64,000 nucleotides of DNA. It comes from Clostridia bacterium (GTDB lineage: Bacteria > Bacillota > Clostridia > UBA1381). Below the pieces are notes generated by a model, which saw only the letters and a program-made list of their open reading frames with translations, was not told the DNA's origin and ran no database searches. Every line of letters starts with the position of its first letter. Position 1 is the stretch's first letter. The translations under genes were made by a program, and so were the position numbers. Positions 49,032-58,135 of the stretch are shown piece after piece. The stretch lies in NCBI GenBank assembly GCA_900751885.1, contig CAADTH010000034.1:1-64000 (forward strand). The letters are read 5' to 3'.

Positions 49032-51053
49032 ATGGGAAAAATAATAATTAACAAAAAAAGCATGGGTTTTACAATGCGTGATGAGGTCGTTATGATAGAA
49101 GCGTATGGGGAAAATTGTATTAGAGTGCGCGCTACACGTAATAGCGTTTTGTCAGATGAAAAATGGACATTGCTTTCGGCGCCGTCAGAGGATTGTGTAA
49201 TTGAAGGAGATGAAAATTATGCAAAGCTGATAGCAGGAATACTGTCTGTAGAAATTTCTAAGACATGGAATGGTTACCGCCTTGTATTGTGTAAAAATGG
49301 AAAAGAAATATTGACAACGATGGACGAAGGAGACCCTGTCAGCAGATACCGCCATGTCGAGGGCGATCATTACTCAGTTAAGGCGATATTCGAAGCAAAG
49401 GATAATGAGCATTTTTACGGCTTGGGTCAGGAGGAACAGGATCATTTTGACCGAAAGGGATGCACATCAGAGCTTGTGCATTATAACACAAAATCATCAA
49501 TGCCGTTTGTGTACTCTTCTTTGGGATACGGTTTTTTATGGAACAATCCGTCACCGGGAAGATGTGAGGTCACAAAAAATCATACATTATGGTTTTCGGA
49601 AAGCGCATACCAGGTCGACTATTTGGTTATGGCAGGCGATACACCGGCGGATGTTATGCGTACATATTGCGATTTAACAGGATATGCTCCAAAGTTTCCT
49701 GAGTGGGCGGCAGGCTTTTGGCAGTGTAAACTGAGATATGAAAGTCAGGAGGATTTATTGGAGGTAGCACGCGAATATAGGAAAAGAAATATTCCGATAG
49801 ACGCAATTGTTATTGATTATTTTCACTGGACAGAGCAGGGCAACTGGGAGTTTGATCCCGAGCTATGGCCTGATCCCAAAGCAATGTGTAACGAATTAGA
49901 GGAAATGGGAATAAGGCCTGTTGTGTCTATATGGCCTACCATTAATCCAAAAAGCAAAAATTACGAAAAAATGAATGAAGAAAATATGCTGGTAAGAACA
50001 GAAAACGGTCAATACGGAATTTTTGAATTTTATGGACAGCAGACCTTTATTGATGTTACAAATCCAAACACGCGTCAATATGTGTGGGAACAAGTAAAGA
50101 AAACCTACTATTCATATGGAATCAAAACATTTTGGTTGGATGAAGCGGAGCCGGAAGTGCATCCGCAGCAGTTTCGCAACTTAAAATTTTATGTAGGAAA
50201 CGGCGCACAGACGGCATTACTTTACCCTTATTATTATGCGAAAGCCTTTTATGATGGATTAAAAGAAGAAGGAGAGGAGCAAATCGTCTCCTTAACGAGA
50301 GCATGCTATCCGGGGAGCCAAAAATTTGGTGCGATTGTATGGAACGGGGATATTCAGTCTACGTTTAGGGCTTTACGACAAAGTGTTGTGTCAGGACTGT
50401 CAATGTCTATGTGTGGTATACCGTGGTGGAACAGCGATATAGGAGGATTTCATCAAGGCGATATTGAAAGCGAATATTTTAAAGAGCTGATTGTAAGATG
50501 GTTTCAATTTGGAGTTTTTAGTCCTGTTATGCGCTTACATGGGTCACGTAAACGGACAAAAAATCAAATAGACCGTCATCCGGGGGTTAAAGAAAGAAGC
50601 GGCGGTGACAATGAGATATGGAGCTTTGGAGAAAAAAATTATGACATATTAAAAGAACTTATTGAGCTCAGAGAACGACTAAAGCTGTATATAATAAAGT
50701 ATATGGATATTGCGTCTGAAACAGGCAAGCCGCTTATGCGCCCAATGTTCTTTGATTTTTATAATGATTCCGTCTGCTATGAACTGGGGGACCAGTATAT
50801 GTTTGGTGAGGATATATTGTTTGCACCGATTATGGAAAAAGGGCAGACAGAGCGAACGGTTTATCTGCCTAAAGGGAAATGGATACGCTCATTGGATAAG
50901 ACCATCCATGATGGCGGGCGATATGTTGTTTGCAAGGCTGAGCTAGATGAATTTATTGCATTTGTAAAAGAAGGGGCAGAAGTTATATCGGTTTTTGACC
51001 AGTTTGACACAAAGAGCTCTGTTCCCCAGGATATGCTTAATGAGGTAAAATGA
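49032..51053 (+). CDS. GH31 alpha-glycosidase, alpha-xylosidase-like
   Basis: 673 aa, gagaggtg ribosome site, no signal peptide, so cytoplasmic. The N-terminal beta-sandwich (1-210) includes EHFYGLGQEEQDHFDRKG; the catalytic barrel (220-560) has the nucleophile Asp370 in TFWLDEAEPE and acid/base Asp440 in WNGDIQSTF. WNSDIGGFHQG and PVMRLHGSR complete the GH31 pattern. The FWLDE-x-EPE form is like that of YicI-type alpha-xylosidases, suggesting action on xyloglucan-derived oligosaccharides, but alpha-glucosidase or alpha-galactosidase activity cannot be excluded. It has its own promoter and is followed by a second copy of that promoter for the next gene. Confidence 0.9.
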   Translation: MGKIIINKKSMGFTMRDEVVMIEAYGENCIRVRATRNSVLSDEKWTLLSAPSEDCVIEGDENYAKLIAGILSVEISKTWNGYRLVLCKNGKEILTTMDEGDPVSRYRHVEGDHYSVKAIFEAKDNEHFYGLGQEEQDHFDRKGCTSELVHYNTKSSMPFVYSSLGYGFLWNNPSPGRCEVTKNHTLWFSESAYQVDYLVMAGDTPADVMRTYCDLTGYAPKFPEWAAGFWQCKLRYESQEDLLEVAREYRKRNIPIDAIVIDYFHWTEQGNWEFDPELWPDPKAMCNELEEMGIRPVVSIWPTINPKSKNYEKMNEENMLVRTENGQYGIFEFYGQQTFIDVTNPNTRQYVWEQVKKTYYSYGIKTFWLDEAEPEVHPQQFRNLKFYVGNGAQTALLYPYYYAKAFYDGLKEEGEEQIVSLTRACYPGSQKFGAIVWNGDIQSTFRALRQSVVSGLSMSMCGIPWWNSDIGGFHQGDIESEYFKELIVRWFQFGVFSPVMRLHGSRKRTKNQIDRHPGVKERSGGDNEIWSFGEKNYDILKELIELRERLKLYIIKYMDIASETGKPLMRPMFFDFYNDSVCYELGDQYMFGEDILFAPIMEKGQTERTVYLPKGKWIRSLDKTIHDGGRYVVCKAELDEFIAFVKEGAEVISVFDQFDTKSSVPQDMLNEVK

Positions 51054-51060
51054 TTCAAAT

Positions 51061-51152
51061 TAAGAACATTTTAATAAGAAAGTCGGATATTAAGAAGATT
51101 ATTTGTTTAAAACGATGAATTTTTTTGGTAAAATAAAATTAATCTCAAAACT
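51061..51152 (+). promoter_or_regulatory. Duplicated 92-bp promoter block, copy 2 (before secreted GH2)
   Basis: TTTAAA (51106-51111), 17-bp spacer, TAAAAT (51129-51134), extended -10 TG. It begins 8 bp after the GH31 stop and differs from copy 1 at six positions, none in the -35 or -10. Confidence 0.8.
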
Positions 51153-51180
51153 AATTTTAAAAAGAAAGGAATTGGTAAAA

Positions 51181-54100
51181 ATGAGAAAAAAGATGTCAGC
51201 ACTGGTTGCGCTAATTATGTCATTACAGCTTGTAATGTCAGCAATTGTGCTTCCGGTTCACGCCGAGGTGAAAGATGATCCTATCTATACTGAACCGGAA
51301 TCACCGTCAGCGGTCTATAACATGAATATAGACTGGAAGTACAAAAAGCCAAGCACAGGCTTTCCGCTGCAGAATGCCATCAATTCTGCGGATAAAAACG
51401 GAAAGAAATTTTATGAGGCGGATTATGATGACACCGATTGGGAAACAGTCAGTATTCCGCATCAGGTGAACGCCTCTGACTCATTTACCGCGCTTGGTTC
51501 AAATCAGGGTGATGGAGGACAGTACAGAGGTATTGTATTTTACAGAAAACATTTCACTGTTCCTGCGGACGCGGCGGGCAAGAAGCTGTTTATCGAATTT
51601 GAGGGAATAGACAACGCCGCTTATGTATGGGTAAACGGTCAAAAGGCAGGCTACTACGAGGCAGGCATTGCGCCGTTCGGCTTTGACATTACCAAATATG
51701 TCACTGCGGGACAGGAGGCAGTTATCGCGCTTGCTAACGACAGTACCTGCGGAAGAGGGATGGAGAATTACTACCGGGAGACAAAACCGGGAAGCGAATG
51801 GGGTTCGAACGACGGTTCCGGTTATGAATGGAACTCGCATGAATTCAGACCGACGCAGGCGGGGCTTGTGAATAATGTAAATCTTTATGTCAAGTCGCAG
51901 GTATACCAGACACTTGCACTGTATGACAATATGAAAACAACCGGTACATATATTTACGCGAATAATTTTGATATACGTAACAAAAAAGCCACAATCAATG
52001 TAAAAGCCGAGGTTAGAAACGAAACTGCGAAGAACGAAAAGCTAACCCTGCAGGTTGACGTTGTAAAAAATATTGACCCGAATGAGGATGATGCGGCAGC
52101 GGAAGACCACACGCAAAAGCCGTATCTAAAATACAGCTTTACGGGTACGGGTACAGCAGAGGCAGCAAAGGACGCGGGCGTTACATATGAAACCGTGGTA
52201 AAGCCGGAAACTTATGATACAGAAATGGTAACAACCACGGAGTATATTGAGCAAACGGAGATGGTCGGTGACAAGAAGAAGTATGTACTTGACGAGAACG
52301 GCTACCCGATCGTTGAACAAAAAGAGGTTACAAAGGAGCAGACGGTCGGCGACAATATAACAGATGTCGATACAGTAGATGTTTCCTATATTGAAGCGAG
52401 CTTTAACGCGGAAGACCTCGACTTCTGGAGTACAGAGGCACCGCATTTGTATGACGTTTACACAATCTTGAAAAATGAAGCAGGGGAGGTTGTTGACGTT
52501 CAGAAAACCACGACAGGCTTCCGCAAGGTTGAGTATACAATTGAGGATGGCTTGAAAATCAATGATAAGTCAGTATGGCTCACAGGCTATGCACAGCGTT
52601 CTTCAAACGAATGGGCGGCTATCGGCTCGGCAAACGACTGGCTGACGGATTACGATATGTCACTTGTCAAGGAATCCGGTGCGAATTTTATCCGCTGGAT
52701 GCATATCGCTCCGCGCGAGAAAACAGTAAGGGCTACGGATAAATATGGTATTGTTGTAGTCGCTCCTGCGGGGGATAAGGAGGAAGATGCATCCGGCAGA
52801 CAGTGGTCGCAGCGCGTGGAGGCAATGCGTTCGGTAATGGTACGCTTCAGAAATAGTCCATCAGTTATTTTCTGGGAGACTGGTAACAATGTAGTTAATT
52901 ATGAACATCAGCAGGAAATGACCGATTTAAAGGCGAAGCTTGACCCGGATGGCGGACGCTTCAGTGGTTGCCGCACACTTTCTTCGATGGCACAGATACA
53001 GTCGGCAGAGTATGTGGGGACAATGCTGAACCGTCATGCTTCCAGTGCAAAAAACTCAATGAGCCGTTCCGGAAAGCTGGAATATAACAAGGGTGAGCCA
53101 GGATATCAATTGACAGATGCAAATAAACCTTACGTTCCCGACAAGGACAAGAGAGATAAGATCGTATACCCGCCGTATGTGACGGATATTGATGTAGAAC
53201 AGAAATATATGCCGATAGTTGAAACGGAATATCACCGTGAAGAGTCGTCAAGACGTGTGTGGGATGATTTTTCTCCTCCGGATTATGATTTAGATAACCT
53301 GTATAAATCGGATGCGGCAACACAGGGTTATGATTTTTATGATTTTACTTCAGAGGAGTTCGTGCTTAATGACGCACGGTGCTATGAGGAATTTTACAGA
53401 GACAGAGTAAACGGTGCTTCAGGTAATAATTATTATGCCGCCGCTGCCGCGCTGTGCTGGACGGATTCCAACCAACATTCAAGAACGTCATATAGTGAAA
53501 ACGGACGAATGAGCGGACGTGTGGATCCAATCCGTTTGCCAAAGCAGTCCTTCTATACGTATCAGGTGATGCAGCAGGAGAGTGCCGAAGGTGAAAATCA
53601 GGTACATATTGTCGGTCACTGGAACTATGAGCCTATGGACGACAAATCTCGAGAAGAGGGCGGCAATTACTACTACCCGATTAAGGAACTGAAAAATGGT
53701 GTATGGGAGAAGACAGGTGAGTGGGGCAGACGCGACCCGACAAAGAAAACGGTTTATGCTGTAGGTTCGCAGTATGTTTCAAAAATAGAACTGCTTGTAG
53801 ACGGCGAGGTTGTCGGAACCTGCTCAGACCCAACCAATACATTTATCTATGCGTTTCCGAATATTGATGTGACAAAAGGCGATAAGGTCGAAGCAATCGC
53901 GTATGATTTAAGAGATAACGTAATCGGACGCGATGAGATAAAGCGCGTGGGAGAGCCTGTAAGTGTACAGCTCACTCCACACACAGGCGCGGAAGGTCTT
54001 CTGGCGGACGGTTCAGATTTGATGTACTTTGATGTTGAGGTTGTGGATGCAGAAGGCAACGTATGTCCGCTGTCCTACGACAAGATTAATTTCAACATGA

Positions 54101-54921
54101 CAGGCGATGCGCAGTTCATGGGCGGCTATAACAGTGGCTATGCGAAGAATAAGAAGGAAGGCTGGGGCGCCGGTGAAACTGTTATCGGCAAGGATTATGT
54201 TTATGCAGAGTGCGGAATAAACCGTGTATTCGTAAAGGCGGGCAGAGGCGCCGGCCCGATAACGCTTACAGCGACAATGGACGGAGCAAGCTCTGCACCT
54301 GTGAGTATTACAGTAAATTCTGTTGAATATCCAGAAGCGATTACAGGCGGTTTGACGCGCCACCGTCAGCAGGAGCTTGATTTTGGCACAATGCCTGAAA
54401 TTATAACGAGCACAGTGACTCCATTGAAGTCACTCGGTAAGGCAGTCAGTGTTGCAAAGGTGGATTGGGCGGTATCACCGTTTATCTATACAGTACAAAA
54501 GGTGATTGATAAAAAAGACGTATACACAGTCAAGCTAAACGGAGAAACGGTTGAAACGGTAAATCAGTCTTATAAGCCGGATGCGGCAACGGGAGTTTTA
54601 TGTGATGTTAAGCCGGTACTTGATGCATTAAAGAGTTTAGGAGCGGATTTCACCTATACAGAAAGCGGCGGTACAATCACTGTGACTTCAAAGAAGGGGC
54701 AGAACGGCATTGACGGAAGCATGCACACCTTTGTAATAGAAGAAGGAACGCCTGCCATCGGCTATGACGGTGACCCGGAGGGGATTCTGACAAATGCCGA
54801 CATTACGCTGGAAGGCGGGCAGCTCCAAATGGAAATTGCTGCAATACTGTCGTATATCGACGGGGTATCAACACGGACGGATGACAGTGGAAAGATATTC
54901 CAAATTACATACGCGAATTAA
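51181..54921 (+). CDS. Secreted divergent GH2-family protein with stalk domain
   Basis: 1246 aa from ATG 51181, with AAAGGAA upstream; the frame to 51103 crosses the promoter and is rejected. Signal peptide ends near PVHA. The GH2 layout is clear: sugar-binding domain (YRGIVFYRKHFTVPADAAGK, NAAYVWVNGQKAGYYEAGIA), Ig-like domain with an insert near 330-410, TIM barrel from about 460. At the usual acid/base position the motif reads FWETGNNVV, with Asn570 where the family has Glu in GNE. The nucleophile site ETEYHREE (Glu683) is kept. Downstream are Ig-like domains and a C-terminal copper-amine-oxidase-like stalk domain (CDVKPVLDALKSLGADFTYT). It is 65% or so similar by eye to the protein starting at 61048. 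Substrate unknown; pectin side-chain role inferred from context. Confidence 0.82.
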   Translation: MRKKMSALVALIMSLQLVMSAIVLPVHAEVKDDPIYTEPESPSAVYNMNIDWKYKKPSTGFPLQNAINSADKNGKKFYEADYDDTDWETVSIPHQVNASDSFTALGSNQGDGGQYRGIVFYRKHFTVPADAAGKKLFIEFEGIDNAAYVWVNGQKAGYYEAGIAPFGFDITKYVTAGQEAVIALANDSTCGRGMENYYRETKPGSEWGSNDGSGYEWNSHEFRPTQAGLVNNVNLYVKSQVYQTLALYDNMKTTGTYIYANNFDIRNKKATINVKAEVRNETAKNEKLTLQVDVVKNIDPNEDDAAAEDHTQKPYLKYSFTGTGTAEAAKDAGVTYETVVKPETYDTEMVTTTEYIEQTEMVGDKKKYVLDENGYPIVEQKEVTKEQTVGDNITDVDTVDVSYIEASFNAEDLDFWSTEAPHLYDVYTILKNEAGEVVDVQKTTTGFRKVEYTIEDGLKINDKSVWLTGYAQRSSNEWAAIGSANDWLTDYDMSLVKESGANFIRWMHIAPREKTVRATDKYGIVVVAPAGDKEEDASGRQWSQRVEAMRSVMVRFRNSPSVIFWETGNNVVNYEHQQEMTDLKAKLDPDGGRFSGCRTLSSMAQIQSAEYVGTMLNRHASSAKNSMSRSGKLEYNKGEPGYQLTDANKPYVPDKDKRDKIVYPPYVTDIDVEQKYMPIVETEYHREESSRRVWDDFSPPDYDLDNLYKSDAATQGYDFYDFTSEEFVLNDARCYEEFYRDRVNGASGNNYYAAAAALCWTDSNQHSRTSYSENGRMSGRVDPIRLPKQSFYTYQVMQQESAEGENQVHIVGHWNYEPMDDKSREEGGNYYYPIKELKNGVWEKTGEWGRRDPTKKTVYAVGSQYVSKIELLVDGEVVGTCSDPTNTFIYAFPNIDVTKGDKVEAIAYDLRDNVIGRDEIKRVGEPVSVQLTPHTGAEGLLADGSDLMYFDVEVVDAEGNVCPLSYDKINFNMTGDAQFMGGYNSGYAKNKKEGWGAGETVIGKDYVYAECGINRVFVKAGRGAGPITLTATMDGASSAPVSITVNSVEYPEAITGGLTRHRQQELDFGTMPEIITSTVTPLKSLGKAVSVAKVDWAVSPFIYTVQKVIDKKDVYTVKLNGETVETVNQSYKPDAATGVLCDVKPVLDALKSLGADFTYTESGGTITVTSKKGQNGIDGSMHTFVIEEGTPAIGYDGDPEGILTNADITLEGGQLQMEIAAILSYIDGVSTRTDDSGKIFQITYAN

Positions 54922-54935
54922 GGAGGATGCGGAAA

Positions 54936-57299
54936 ATGAAAAGGAAAATATTTGCAGGACTGATAGCGGCTTCAATGCTGATTTCCGCAATCCCGAATGT
55001 TTTTGCGGGCGCGGACGATATCAACGAAACCTATGATGATGTTAAAATTGCAATCGACTGTGACAGCGCACTGAGCGGAGTTACCTTAAACGACGGCGCG
55101 CCGGATGGAACGAAGTATTACACCTACACAGGGTCGGGTGAGTTTACCGGCTTGGAAAAGATGCCTGCTGACACCAGCGAGGATTACATGTGGGAGATGG
55201 ATGTGCGTTTTGATTCGGTGAGCGCAGGATTTACCGTAAAATCGCAGTTTGCAAAGGATAAAGTGGAAACGTGCATCAGACGAAACGACGATGACGGGGT
55301 ACCAAAACTTGCAATTCAGACAAACGGATCTTCATATGCAAAATATGACGAAATCGATACAAATGCATGGTATCATATTCAGATGATCGGTCAATACGGT
55401 ACGAGCGCACCGATGCTGATGAAGGTTTATAAATGGGAAGGCAGTGAAATGACATTTATAAGCGAATATGACGGCGTAAGCAAGAGAAACAATACTCCTG
55501 CGTCGTATATTGCGATTCAGTCGAACACAAGTGTCGATAATGTACGCATCACAAAGCTAGGTGCAGATACGCTTACGCTTTCGACGCTGCCTGCCGGAAC
55601 GACTCAGCTTAACGCGGGTTCAGGTGTGGCAATGCAGCTTGCGGCGACGAGAAATGGACGCGATATCAATAAGCCGGCAGTTAAATGGAAAGCTTTTGAA
55701 GGTGACAATGAAATCACTGACAGCAGCGTTACAATAAACGCATCAGGTGAGCTTAAGACAACCGTTGATTGCGGTGATAAGGATGTTACAGTAAAGGCGA
55801 TTTCTACAGAAAAGGGTAATGTCGAGGGAAGCTATCCGTTAACAATTAAAAAAGTGAACCTTGACAGCGAAAAGTTTGATACCCTCTCTCTCTCCGCCGA
55901 AAACGATTATGTAAGAGAAGGAGAACCTCTTTCTCTTACCGTTTCGGCATCAAAGAATGGTGTAAATGTGGATTTGACCGAGGGCGATGTTGTATGGAAA
56001 TTCTATAACGAGGATAACGTGCAGGACACGGGAAACAAATATATTTATGTTGAGGACAGTAAGCTGTATGTCACAAGCCAGGTTATATCGCAGAACATTG
56101 TTGTACGTGCGGAGAGTCAAAGCGGAGTGATAGGCGCTTCTCTGCCTGTTACGATAAAAGCGTCTGACGCGCTTGAGGGTGAGGACCCGGGAAGCGGCGA
56201 CCATCTGCTCGCGTCGGATGCGTGTGAAAAGGTTGTCGAAGGAGTAGCAATAAATTCAGGCTCATGGGACGGCTCCCATTACTATTCAACCACTTCGACA
56301 TACGATATGACAAGCGTTACAAGCACAAATGAGGATGTTTTGATAGAGGCTGATATTAAGTTTATTGATGAAAATTCTGGTATCAAGCTTCGCAACAACG
56401 GCAATACAAAGGAAGGCGGTCAGATTGCAAGGCAGGGCGGCAAAATAGGACGCGTAGGCGCAAGTAATAAATTTGCAGCGTTTTGTAACGGAGATGCAGA
56501 CAGTTGGTATCATATTCAAGTTATAACACGTTGCGGAGGAGATGGCGCTTACGGTAAGGCATATATCTATAAATATGATGAAAATGGAAACAAAGTAAAT
56601 CCCGACGATTCAGCCTCATCCAAGCCTGCAGAGGGGACACTTGATTTGAGGACGATGGCTACGCAGAGTTTCCAGCATATTCAGGTGCAGGCTAACACGG
56701 GCATAGATAATATGCGGATTATTAAAATTGTTCCAGATGAGATAAAGGTTACGCTGGACGCTGACACGATATTTGCCGGAAGCACAACGCAGGCAAAGGC
56801 CGAGATTTTAAGAAAAGATGAGGCAATTCCATCCTATCCAGGCTCGAAGATAACCTGGGCAGTATATGATTCCGAAAATAAATATCCGATAGACAGTGAT
56901 TTAATCAGCATTGACACGACTGGTAAGGTGGTTGCGGATGCGACGATGTCAGAGCAGACCGTTTATATACGTGCGACCTCCGTTGATGGCGGAGTGTATG
57001 GCGCAAAGCCGCTTACCATAAAGGGAAGCGATATATTCACAGTCACAGGCTTCGGAGTAAATGAAGAGAATACAGCGATAACAGAGCTAAAAGTTGAAAA
57101 AAACTTCTTCTATAGTGGAGATGTGGTGTTTATCGTGGCAATGTATGACGAGGATGGATTGCTGATGAACGTAACGGTGAGAAATATGCGCGATAATATG
57201 TTAACAATCGGAGAGAACAAGCTAAGCATTGACGCGATTGAATTGCCTGAAAGCTTTGGTTTTGTCAAGGCAATGGTTTGGACGTCCTTAGAAAATTAA
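54936..57299 (+). CDS. Secreted non-catalytic protein with two concanavalin-like/Ig repeats and LW module
   Basis: 787 aa from ATG 54936, with AGGAGG 9 nt upstream; the ATG at 54927 abuts that site. Signal peptide ends near NVFA. Two similar halves each hold a concanavalin-like fold followed by an Ig-like (Big) domain: YMWEMDVRFDSVSAGFTVKS... and VLIEADIKFIDENSGIKLRN..., each with NAWYHIQ/DSWYHIQ and a DNVRITKL/DNMRIIKI close. The C-terminal LW-type module ends ESFGFVKAMVWTSLEN. No catalytic residues are recognised. It is in one operon with the GH2 14 nt upstream and may be a glycan-binding partner. Confidence 0.8.
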   Translation: MKRKIFAGLIAASMLISAIPNVFAGADDINETYDDVKIAIDCDSALSGVTLNDGAPDGTKYYTYTGSGEFTGLEKMPADTSEDYMWEMDVRFDSVSAGFTVKSQFAKDKVETCIRRNDDDGVPKLAIQTNGSSYAKYDEIDTNAWYHIQMIGQYGTSAPMLMKVYKWEGSEMTFISEYDGVSKRNNTPASYIAIQSNTSVDNVRITKLGADTLTLSTLPAGTTQLNAGSGVAMQLAATRNGRDINKPAVKWKAFEGDNEITDSSVTINASGELKTTVDCGDKDVTVKAISTEKGNVEGSYPLTIKKVNLDSEKFDTLSLSAENDYVREGEPLSLTVSASKNGVNVDLTEGDVVWKFYNEDNVQDTGNKYIYVEDSKLYVTSQVISQNIVVRAESQSGVIGASLPVTIKASDALEGEDPGSGDHLLASDACEKVVEGVAINSGSWDGSHYYSTTSTYDMTSVTSTNEDVLIEADIKFIDENSGIKLRNNGNTKEGGQIARQGGKIGRVGASNKFAAFCNGDADSWYHIQVITRCGGDGAYGKAYIYKYDENGNKVNPDDSASSKPAEGTLDLRTMATQSFQHIQVQANTGIDNMRIIKIVPDEIKVTLDADTIFAGSTTQAKAEILRKDEAIPSYPGSKITWAVYDSENKYPIDSDLISIDTTGKVVADATMSEQTVYIRATSVDGGVYGAKPLTIKGSDIFTVTGFGVNEENTAITELKVEKNFFYSGDVVFIVAMYDEDGLLMNVTVRNMRDNMLTIGENKLSIDAIELPESFGFVKAMVWTSLEN

Positions 57300-57557
57300 A
57301 GCACAAAATAGGTTTATAAAAGAGATAGAGCCGAACCGGCATTCGAACGGTTCGGCTCTATGTGTATCAAAATCAGTGACTGGAGAAAAGTTCATTGAGG
57401 TTCAAAAGCCAGAGATAGCTGTGTGTGAATATAAGGGGAAGGCTTACTTCAAAGCGAAAAATATTTCTTCGGAGGCATGCTGGATACGATTCCCGGAAAG
57501 AAAATTAGTACACAAATAAAATAAAGGAGTATTGGCAATGAAACAAAAACCTCTTGA
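57300..57557. other. Intergenic hairpin and protein-fragment remnant
   Basis: A perfect 13-bp hairpin (tagagccgaaccg 57326-57338 with cggttcggctcta 57348-57360) follows the stop codon, without a clear T-run. A start-less frame at 57373-57519 reads SVTGEKFIEVQKPEIAVCEY KGKAYFKAKNISSEACWIRF PERKLVHK, then stop; it is the end of an unrecognised protein. An AAAGGAG and ATG at 57538 open a 30-codon frame of no known family. Confidence 0.45.
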
Positions 57558-57831
57558 CACAATAATCCGCGATCGCGGAATGATGAATATTTTTCGTTCA
57601 AAGAGACACCAAAGGGATTTTCCGATATGATAAGCAGTATAGCGAATGCGTTTGATAACTGTTATGTGATAGACTTGTATCATGAGGCGCCGAGGTATCA
57701 CGATGAGTTTCGGAAAAAGTATTTCAGCGGTCATATGAAACGCAATGGGATATTTGCTCACAGCATACTATATCATGACGTATATTGACTGGATTATCAA
57801 AAATAACAGTTATGATTTTAGGTTTGTATAG
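57558..57831 (+). pseudogene. SGNH/GDSL-type hydrolase C-terminal relic
   Basis: The frame reads KETPKGFSDMISSIANAFDN then CYVIDLYHEAPRYHDEFRKK YFSGHM; after a one-base shift near 57740 it continues NAMGYLLTAYYIMTYIDWII KNNSYDFRFV and TAG at 57829. This is the typical end of an SGNH esterase (catalytic-His region GGHMNAMGY). The N-terminal catalytic Ser part is gone, and the frameshift adjoins the His motif, so it is inactive. It suggests a lost esterase gene beside PL11. Confidence 0.75.
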
Positions 57832-57876
57832 TTTATTGGAAGTGGATATGTTCCATGGAAAGAATAGTATTTGAAG

Positions 57877-57919
57877 AGGTCTGTATCCAAGCCATGGAGG
57901 CTTGGATACAGACCTTTTT
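57877..57919 (+). terminator. Repeat-family terminator
   Basis: A perfect 17-bp stem, aggtctgtatccaagcc with its exact complement around loop atgga, then T. Relative to 27912 several bases changed in both arms so pairing is kept. Confidence 0.9.
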
Positions 57920-58012
57920 ATGTAAAACAAGCATCAAATATTATATGGGGTTGGATAGCCAAAATATATGTAGTTTTCATATTTTTGAGATATATTTTTT
58001 TCATATATATTG

Positions 58013-58021
58013 TGATATAAT
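58013..58021 (+). promoter_or_regulatory. Extended -10 promoter for PL11
   Basis: TGaTATAAT at 58013-58021 with no good -35; the very AT-rich upstream DNA may compensate or need an activator. The leader to ATG 58136 is about 110 nt. Confidence 0.55.
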
Positions 58022-58135
58022 ATAATAAACGTAATTAATATGGACGGAAAATTATAAAAATTAAATAACTTTCAAGAGATGATATTATTCTGCTCCATAT
58101 TTTTATAAGGCAATGCGATGAGAGAGGAGAAAATT

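Noticed and set aside
51103..51180. Upstream start for the secreted GH2
   Set aside because: It lies inside the duplicated promoter and lacks a ribosome site; ATG 51181 begins a clear signal peptide.
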